Origin: Polysphondylium violaceum
Taxonomy: Eukaryota > Evosea > Eumycetozoa > Dictyosteliales > Dictyosteliaceae
Direction: 5' to 3'
Length of the DNA: 28,774 nt
Assembly (NCBI GenBank): GCA_000277445.1
Contig: AJWJ01000291.1
Coordinates: forward strand, 1-28,774
In this document: positions 21,721-28,774 of the stretch, one piece after another
Layout: every line of letters begins with the position of its first letter
How positions within the stretch are numbered: the stretch's first letter is position 1
Position numbers and translations under genes: made by a program
The notes under the pieces: model-generated
What the model was told of the DNA's origin: nothing
Databases searched by the model: none
Seen by the model: the letters and a program-made list of their open reading frames with translations, nothing else

Positions 21721-21831
21721 AACTAATACTCCTGGTGTCTATATATCGAATTGTTTCTACTGAAGTAAACCAATCCCCATATATATACTTCAGTACAAAC
21801 AACTCAATATGGATCACCAGGAGTATTCGTT
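21721..21831. repeat. Long imperfect hairpin, pre-miRNA-like
   Basis: The 5' arm 21721-21767 (47 nt) and the 3' arm 21786-21831 (46 nt) are inverted copies around an 18-nt loop. Two blocks are perfectly complementary: AATACTCCTGGTG (13 bp near the base) and TACTGAAGTA (10 bp at the apex). The middle pairs with a few mismatches and two single-base bulges. The whole is a stem of about 45 bp, the size and shape of a miRNA precursor or of a fold-back element. The GC-containing matched blocks make chance pairing unlikely. It lies between the RPB1 3' end and the 5' end of the next minus-strand gene. No coding function is seen. Whether it is transcribed, and on which strand, is unknown. Confidence 0.85.
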
Positions 21832-21849
21832 ATATTTATAAGCTTGTGT

Positions 21850-22005
21850 AACATGACTTTTATTGTCCTCGACTTGATTTCACGTTCTATGCCAATTTCT
21901 GTTCCAGGGCTCTTCAAATCTTCAGTAAATATTTCTTCATATTCTTTAATTAATTTTTTAATTTCTGGTGCTTGTGGTTTTGCAAAATCTTGAGTGCTAA
22001 AACAA
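21850..22005 (-). mobile_element. Retroelement pol-like fossil fragment
   Basis: Reading on the minus strand, this stretch translates to a charged peptide with the flavour of the segment just before reverse transcriptase in Ty3/gypsy-type polyproteins (PEIKKLIKEYEEIFTEDL followed by an IGIEREI-like stretch). It is only about 50 codons long, has no visible LTRs or reverse-transcriptase motifs, and is plainly a broken remnant. It ends beside the hairpin at 21721-21831. A small exon of a host gene is an alternative. The family assignment is tentative, and the age cannot be estimated beyond old and eroded. Confidence 0.35.
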
Positions 22006-22185
22006 AATCCTCAGGGCGAAAGAATTTATCTTGGTCCTATTTTTATTTATTCAATCAACTCTCTACCGACCAAACAATACTGCACAAATAAATATTGTTT
22101 ACTCAAACATTTAAATTTGTTTACAGCAAACCCGGAATATAATACAAGTTTGTTTTTTGGATTTATATAAAACAATATAATCATT

Positions 22186-22191
22186 TTTATT
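22186..22191 (-). terminator. Poly(A) signal of RPB1
   Basis: AATAAA on the minus strand, about 60 nt beyond the RPB1 stop codon and within AT-rich DNA. It is the nearest canonical hexamer and fits a short 3' UTR. Confidence 0.5.
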
Positions 22192-22250
22192 TGTTATTGT
22201 ATTTTTTTTTTTGTTTTATGATTCCAGATTAAAGGATTCAATTCAAATTA

Positions 22251-25200
22251 TTATTTCTTTTTGTTGGTATTGTTGGTGTTGTTGTATTGATTATAGTTCT
22301 TGTTGTAATAATTTGATGAAGGACTAGTTGGAGAGTATGATGGTGATGTTGGGCTATAGCTTGGTGAAGTTGGAGAATAACTTGGTGAAGTTGGAGAATA
22401 ACTTGGAGAAGTTGGTGAGTAAGAGGGTGAGGTTGGTGAATAGGATGGTGAGGTTGGTGAGTAAGATGGTGAGGTTGGTGAGTATGATGGCGAGGTTGGA
22501 GAATATGATGGGGAGGTTGGAGAGTATGATGGTGAGGTTGGTGAATAGGATGGTGAAGTTGGTGAATAAGATGGTGAGGTTGGTGAATAAGAAGGCGAGG
22601 TTGGACTATAGCTAGGTGAGGTTGGAGAATAAGATGGTGAGGTTGGTGAATAACTTGGTGAAGTTGGACTATAACTTGGAGAAGTTGGTGAATAGTATGG
22701 TGAAGTTGGAGAATAGCTTGGTGAAGTTGGAGAATATGATGGTGAGGTTGGAGAATAACTTGGAGATGTTGGTGAATAGGATGGAGAGGTTGGACTATAA
22801 CTTGGTGAAGTTGGTGAATAAGAAGGTGATTGAGGGAAATATGAAAAAGAGGAACCATAATTCTTACCACCACCACTACTATAACTTGGAGAACTAGGAT
22901 TAAATGAAGAGGATGGAGAGAAATCACCACGATAGGTTTCATTGTATGGACTAAGAGGAGCATCATAACTACTAAAACTATGGAATGGAGTAGCACTACC
23001 GTCATAGGAAGGAGTTTGACTGCCTGGATTGATATCACCACCATTACCACCAAAGTTATTGGCCATCATCATATTATTTTGATCGGGAAGAGCAATAGAG
23101 TGGGCATGTTTAATCATATCGGTGTTGAGATACACTTCAAAACTACCGGTACCAAGAGGAGGCAATTGACCCAAAATAATATTTTCAGTGACACCCTTGA
23201 CATCATCAGTTTCGGCAAACATGGCGGCATCCATTAAAATTTCTACAGTCTCTTCAAAGGAACATCTCATGAGGGGACCAGTTTCTACACGATTGATACC
23301 ATGACGAGTGATAGCCATAAGATGACCTCTGTATGTCATAACATCGGCAAGTACAGCCAAATGTCTATAATTTACATAGGAACCATCAAAGGAAATTACA
23401 GCTCTCAACTCTTTCAACAAGGCATTACGAACGGCTTCAATACCGAGCACTTGAATGATTTCAACGATATCATTAGACACTGTTCTAGTGTGATCAACGT
23501 CTGGATGACTCATAACCTCGATTAAATTGACACCATCGGTATCGAGAATCCATTCCTCACGAGTGCCATAGGAACCGTTTTCATTGATCTTGGGGATCTT
23601 GTCATCGCTACGCATAAAGACCTTTTTAATATTTGGTACACCACGAAGCACCATTTCACTGAGCATGTTGGACTCGATTCTACGAAGGAATTGATCGTCG
23701 TCGTCATTGTCTGAACCCTTGGTCTCTTGACTTTCAACCATACGAATACGGAGAATAAGCTTCTCTGCGTTATCATCACTAAAAATACAATTTAAACTAA
23801 CACCAAAATCACGATTTACGCATTGTGTAATGTCAGACATGGTCAATCTCTTATCGGTAACCATTTGTCTGTCCAACTCGATACGAAGTAACCAAGGAGA
23901 CATGCAAGAGACGTCAATCTCTTCATCGGGAAGTTCAAAGTAACTTTGAACAAACTCTTGATCCTCCTCAATGATAGTGTGTTCAGGATCTGGATCGTAA
24001 TAGATCTCTGTGGCGGCTGTAACTTTGGCGAGGGTTGTGTATTCCAATTGAGCTTGGACAGTCTTGGCTTTATCAAGATCACGGGCGCAATGTGGCTTCA
24101 AATAGATGGTGAGTGATGGAGTCTTTACCTGTTTGGCAATGTTGATAATTTCCTTGAGACGTGGTACACCAAGTGTGACATTCTTACTACTGACACCAGC
24201 ATAATGGAAAGTATTTAAAGTCATTTGAGTGGCTGGCTCACCAATAGATTGTGCAGCAATGGCACCGACCATTTCACCTGGATGGGCAATGGCTTGGAGG
24301 AATTTGCTCTCAACCTCACCGACGACCCATTGAAAGGCTTTCTCTGTTAATCTATACTCTGATAATACACGTTTAGAGGCAAGAGTGCTACGCACCAAAA
24401 TGGAGAACAAGAGGGTGGCGTTGGAGTGTGTTTCGGCCCAAGCCTTGGTGTAGGTGACATCGTCGGCACTCTCGTCACTCATGGCAATGATTTTGAGACG
24501 CGAGATGGCACCCTCAACCATATTGACAATGGTCGATGGATTCAAATCACTAACTCTACGATGATCAATGTTGAACAACTTTTGAGCGTTGGTGATCAAA
24601 CGACGTAAATTGACGGGCAATGGCCAGCCAGACTCACCCGAGGTGATCAATTCGTTTCTCAAGAGATTTCTGTCAAACTTGATTCTTTCAAACTCTTTTT
24701 CTAGAGTGTCACGAACCATGGGGTCGCTTCTAAACTCTTCAATGACTTGGGTGTCAATCCAGCCCTTGCCATAGTCGGGATCATCGATTCTGTGACAATA
24801 GGTCTTGGCCAACTCGGCATCGTTCTTTCTGAGCGAATCAAAGTTTTGGTTTTCGACAAACATGCCATCGATACCATCTTCACCATAGGCAAATTGAATG
24901 ACATCGCCCAGCGAGTTTCTGACAGTGGCGTCGTATTTGATGGAGACATCCTCCATGGCCTTTACAAGACGACGTTGGATATAACCAGTTTCAGAGGTCT
25001 TGACGGCAGTATCAATGAGACCCTCACGACCACCCATAGCATGAAAGAAAAACTCTTGAGGAGTGAGACCACGAAGATACGAGTTTTCGACAAAACCTCT
25101 ACTCTCGGGACCATAGTCATCCTTTGTGAAATGGGGAAGTGTTCTGTTTTGGAAGCCAAAGGGTACACGTTTACCTTCGACATTTTGTTGACCGACACAG

Positions 25201-26036
25201 GCCATCATCTGAGAGATATTAATAAATGAACCCTTGGAACCAGCAATTACCATTGCCTTTACATTGTTTGATTCATCCAAACTGTTTTGTGCACTGCTAC
25301 CGGCTGTATCTCTGGCCTTGTTGAGCACTTGATTGACTTGTTGTTCAAAGGAATCCATGACAGATTTACCAGGTTGACATTCAAATTGTTTGTTTTGAGC
25401 GTTGATAATCAACTCTTTGACTTGGTTCTTGGCAGAACTAATGGTTTGTTGCACCTTTTCCATGGTTTGAGAATCGGCAATAGTGTCACCAATACCGACA
25501 GTGAAACCATAGTTTAACAACCAATGATTGACGACTGTTTGGGTGTAATCGATAAACTTTCTACACTCTTCATGACCGTGTTCATTCATTACGACGTGAA
25601 TGATGGATCCATTTGCACTACCCAATGATTTCTTGCACAAGATACCACTGAGGAGCTCACCTCTCTCAATAATGACACGTGTATCACCTTCGGAACACTC
25701 GTTTTGTTCCTTGTCATTGTGTGTACTGGTAAAACGCACCAAATTGATATCGGGAATAATGAGCGAGAACAATTGTTTACCGGTCCAGAGCTTCTTGGGC
25801 TTCAAGATGGCGGGGGTGGGGATCTTGCCGTCCCATGAAGGGAGCCACATCAAGATGTTCATGACGAGATCACGTTCGATAAAGGTGTCTCTTTTGGTAA
25901 ACTTGGAACTACCCAACAGGGTGTCTTGTACGATACCCATGACGGGACGATTGGATTGTGGCGACACAATTTGACGGGGTACCATCATCAACTCGATGAC
26001 TTCGGCACGAGTTTCGACGGTTTGTGGAACGTGGAG

Positions 26037-26069
<33 letters not shown>

Positions 26070-27671
26070 TGGTGAAGTGACAGAAAGATTCAAACGAAAA
26101 GTAGAGTAGGGCATGACCTTGATTCTGTGACCCATCATAGACATCTTATGGAGTGAGGGTTGACGATTGAAAATGACGACATCGCCATCGTTGATGTGTC
26201 TCTCGACCTTGTAGCCACACTCTAAATGAGTGTCTGATACCTTTTTAACAAAACGTAAATCAAAACGGGTACCATCCTCACGGATAATGTATTTGGCACC
26301 GGGATGTTCGGTGGGACCGTTTCTAATTAACTCTCTCATCTTGTCAATATTGAACGGAGTGACAGTCTCGGGATAAGTTAAATTCAATGCAATGGAACGG
26401 GGTACACCGACTTGATCAATGGAAAGATTGGGATCGGCTGTAATGACGGTACGTGCAGAGAAATCGACACGCTTACCCATGAGATTACCTCTGATTCTAC
26501 CTTCCTTGCCCTTTAATCTCTGACGAATCGATTTGAGAGGTCTGCCAGAACGTTGTTGTGATTGAGGAAGACCGGGAATTTCATTGTCGACATAGGTGGC
26601 GACGTGGAATTGAAGAAATTGGGTGGCCTCTGTGATAATGTGGGCGGGAGCACCATTCTTTTCCTGACGCTTCAACTCCTTGTTTGCCTTGACAATATCT
26701 GCAAGTTTATGTGTTAAATCATCCTCACCTCTGGTGCTGGTGTCCATCATAATCGATGGTCTGACTGGAGGTGGTGGCACAGGCAATACGGTGGCAATCA
26801 TCCAATCTGGACGTGCCCACTCGGGATTGATACCCATGGCAATCGAGTCTTCATCCTTGATTCTCTTTAATATATTGTGTACTCTTTCAGCAGACAAAAC
26901 TGATTTCTTTTCGATAGACTCGTCGGCAACGTCTTTAAACTCGACAATGATCTTCAAGTCTTCTTTTGTAATTTTTGGTAAAACGTTTCCACATCCACCA
27001 TGTTTGGGTTTCTTGTCCAACTCTTCGTCTGTCTTTGATAAATCATGTTCTTCGTCTTCGCCTCCTCCAATTACACATACTTTTTTACCTGAACAAATAT
27101 CTGTAACTGCTGCTAATCTCTTTTTAGAATTTCTGATTTTTAATGCTTGTCTAAATGCAGGATCACCCTATTATCATCGGTATTAGTATATCTACATTTA
27201 TATTCACCATTACTACTATCACATAGTCACACTTACAGTATCGGTTAATAATTTTGAACAATGGAAACAAACGCATCTTAGAATCTTTAATACTGTATCT
27301 ATAAAACCAATGTGAAAGACAGGTTTAGCTAGCTCCATATGTCCAAAATGACCTGGACATTCAGCCATTGTTCCTGCACAAGTTTGACACTTTTGGTGTT
27401 TATCAATTGTACCCATAGCTGGATCTAATAAACCTCCTACCTTTGGTTTACCATTTTCATATGTTTCTGGATGTTCAACTAATGCAACTGACATATTTTT
27501 CTATCGTTGTTATCTATTAGTATATTTATAGATCCAGATATATATTTATAAATAGATATTATATCTATATCTATATCAGGACACACTTACAATTTCATCT
27601 GGACTTAGAATACCAAACTGAACTCTTTTCACCTTTCTCAATTCTGCTGTAGAGGGTGTGAGAGCGGCCAT
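22251..27671 (-). CDS. polr2a: RNA polymerase II largest subunit RPB1
   Basis: Three exons on the minus strand (27671-27591, 27500-27237, 27167-22251) with introns of 90 and 69 nt, both GTAAGT...AG and phase 0, give 1753 residues. The first exon supplies [14 protein letters not shown], a universal RPB1 start. The second holds the zinc-binding CQTCAG...CPGHFGH. Exon 3 has the catalytic loop [10 protein letters not shown] (about 480-490, three Asp for the active-site metal), the bridge helix ([23 protein letters not shown], about 823-850) and the trigger loop ([12 protein letters not shown], about 1090-1120). The C-terminal domain at about 1563-1731 has 24 YSPTSPS heptads, followed by an Asn/Tyr-rich tail ending KKK. 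Length and motif order are normal for RPB1, and nothing is missing. It is the catalytic subunit for mRNA synthesis in the nucleus. CTD phosphorylation couples it to capping, splicing and 3' processing. Confidence 0.98.
22317..22820 (-). repeat. polr2a: 24 tandem 21-bp units encoding the RPB1 CTD
   Basis: 24 consecutive 21-bp units encode YSPTSPS. 22 appear exact at the protein level. Unit 6 ends in Tyr instead of Ser (YSPTSPY, near 22695). The last unit runs into SSNYY. DNA copies differ by synonymous third positions (TCA/TCT/TCC, CCA/CCT/CCC, AGT/AGC), so protein identity is kept while the DNA drifts. The repeat leaves several antisense frames open, and these are not genes. Confidence 0.97.
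27552..27568 (-). repeat. 17-nt palindrome inside RPB1 intron 1
   Basis: ATAGATAT and ATATCTAT flank a single central base, so the 17 nt can fold on itself. It lies within the intron 27590-27501 and shares the GATAT/ATATC theme with the BDP1 intron palindrome. Confidence 0.7.
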
Positions 27672-28774
27672 GTTTGATGTATATCTTGGTTATGTAATAT
27701 GTAATATGATAGTATTTTTTTTTTTTTTTTTGTATAGTTTTTTTTTAAAATTTTTTTGATTTTTTAAATTTTATGAGGGTGAGGATCACAAATGAAAAAA
27801 AAAAAAAACAAGTGAAGTGAGAAAATATACAATGATATGTTGTCGGATTGGTAGCGGTAGTGAATTTGGTTGGTTTGGTGATTTGATTGTTGTGTGAGGT
27901 TATTGGTTATTGGTTATTTGTTATTTTTTTGTTGGTTGTTGTTTTTGTTGATCTTTTTTATGCAAAAATTTAATTCTGATAATGAGATCTTTCTATATAG
28001 ATATATAACACAATAAATAAAGAAAAGATATATAAAATTAAAAAAAGTGGTGTTGTTGATTTGTTATTGAGGGAATTGAGCGGTATCTAATATTATAATG
28101 TAATATCCAAAAAACCTAAATAAGTAAAGACATTGTTAATATACTATGAATAGAGTATAATGAGACGGATAAATAAAGACAAGACAACACAACACATTCA
28201 ATAATAATATAAATAGTGAGTATCACACCACAGGCAAATCAGTAGGGACAAAACAGGTGTGGGTGATAGATGTGTGTGGGTGTAGTGTATATATGGAGAA
28301 TAATAAAATCAAAGTAGATATTATCCTAATATCGTAATAGTAACAGTGCTATAGTAATCGATCGGACACTATAGTATATAGACATATAAATAGATTCTAT
28401 ATATACATATTTATATGAACAACAACACACGCACACACAAATATGTATATATATGTATACACATATTTATAATATATATAATTAATTAAATATATATATA
28501 TAGGTATATGTCATTTTCGGGAATGAAAATGAGTAAATTAACAACAATTGAAGAAATCAATTAATTTAGAGAAAAGAAAAAAGACATTCTAAGTTTGTAG
28601 TCAATGGACTACTATATATAGGGTTTATTTATTTATTGTGATTTTACCTTTCAAGCCACAACAATAATAATAAAAAAAATGCAAATTCAACAGTTTTTAT
28701 GCGGACAAAAAAATTTGAAAAAAAAGAAAAAAAATTGAAAAAAAAAAAAAAGAAAAGGGAAAGGAAGGTAGGTA
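27672..28774. promoter_or_regulatory. RPB1 upstream region
   Basis: This is 1.1 kb of non-coding DNA to the window end. A run of 17 T on + (17 A on the RPB1 sense strand) lies at 27715-27731, about 45 nt before the start codon, and is a likely core-promoter tract. The + strand is G/T-rich and C-poor to about 28300. From about 28420 it becomes A/C-rich (AACAACAACACACGCACACAC). Small perfect inverted repeats lie at 28511-28532 (TCATTTTC...GAAAATGA) and 28597-28612 (GTAGTC...GACTAC). I see no convincing ORF or RNA gene. Confidence 0.5.

Larger units (their letters stand above)
21536..22250. other. Intergenic region between the unknown gene and the RPB1 3' end
   Basis: About 715 nt separate the preferred start of the unknown gene from the RPB1 stop codon. 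In order from the left it holds a likely 5' leader (to about 21706), the long hairpin (21721-21831), a retroelement-like coding remnant (about 21850-22005), an AT-rich spacer and the probable RPB1 poly(A) signal (22191-22186). It is unusually structured for such a short intergenic stretch. Confidence 0.6.

Noticed and set aside
22119-22129. GTTTACAGCAA, close to the 3' motif of Dictyostelium class I small RNAs
   Set aside because: Only 9 of 11 bases match, and I see no matching 5' GTTG start or short stem at the right distance.
22317-22820. Regular 21-bp repeats as a possible CRISPR-like or satellite array
   Set aside because: There are no spacers, and the units encode the RPB1 CTD in frame.
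22238-23053. Open frames overlapping the RPB1 CTD on both strands (His/Gln/Leu/Ile-rich on -, Leu/Val/Asn-rich on +)
   Set aside because: They are out-of-frame readings of the 21-bp heptad repeat, which cannot easily acquire stops; there is no independent start context or domain.

Overview
The window looks like nuclear DNA of a social amoeba (dictyostelid). The evidence is the very AT-rich intergenic DNA, homopolymer A and T tracts, Asn/Gln/Ser/Thr-rich runs inside ordinary proteins, short GT...AG introns (61-111 nt, mostly GTATGT or GTAAGT donors) and close gene packing. The intergenic DNA is less extremely AT-rich than I would expect for Dictyostelium discoideum, so a Cavenderia- or Heterostelium/Polysphondylium-like species is possible. 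The species is inference only.

Layout, left to right. A PH-CUE-PX phosphoinositide/ubiquitin adaptor lies on + at 303-2369. It is convergent with a signal-peptide, IPT/TIG-repeat, single-pass membrane protein on - (5469-2847). A Ste11/Cdc7-like protein kinase with a Tudor-like C-terminus follows on - (8947-6430). Next is 2.15 kb of gene-free DNA shared by two divergent promoters. On + come the mismatch-repair endonuclease MLH3 (11101-15479) and the TFIIIB subunit BDP1 (15646-17047). BDP1 is tail-to-tail with a RecQ helicase on - (19658-17145). Then, also on -, come an unrecognised charged protein (21535-19863) and the largest RNA polymerase II subunit RPB1 (27671-22251). The last 1.1 kb is the RPB1 upstream region.

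Eight protein genes are supported, with ten introns placed by eye from splice consensus, reading frame and family alignment. The genes are housekeeping or signalling genes and do not form one pathway. MLH3 and RecQ are both recombination/repair factors. BDP1 and RPB1 belong to the Pol III and Pol II machineries.

The signals not explained by ordinary genes are these. A long imperfect hairpin (21721-21831) lies just beyond the RPB1 3' end. Beside it is a short, old, retroelement-like coding remnant. Several short introns carry perfect palindromes. A small hairpin sits centrally between the poly(A) signals of BDP1 and RecQ. The G-versus-C bias of the non-coding DNA flips where divergent genes would meet. 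I see no tRNA, rRNA, CRISPR array or intact mobile element.
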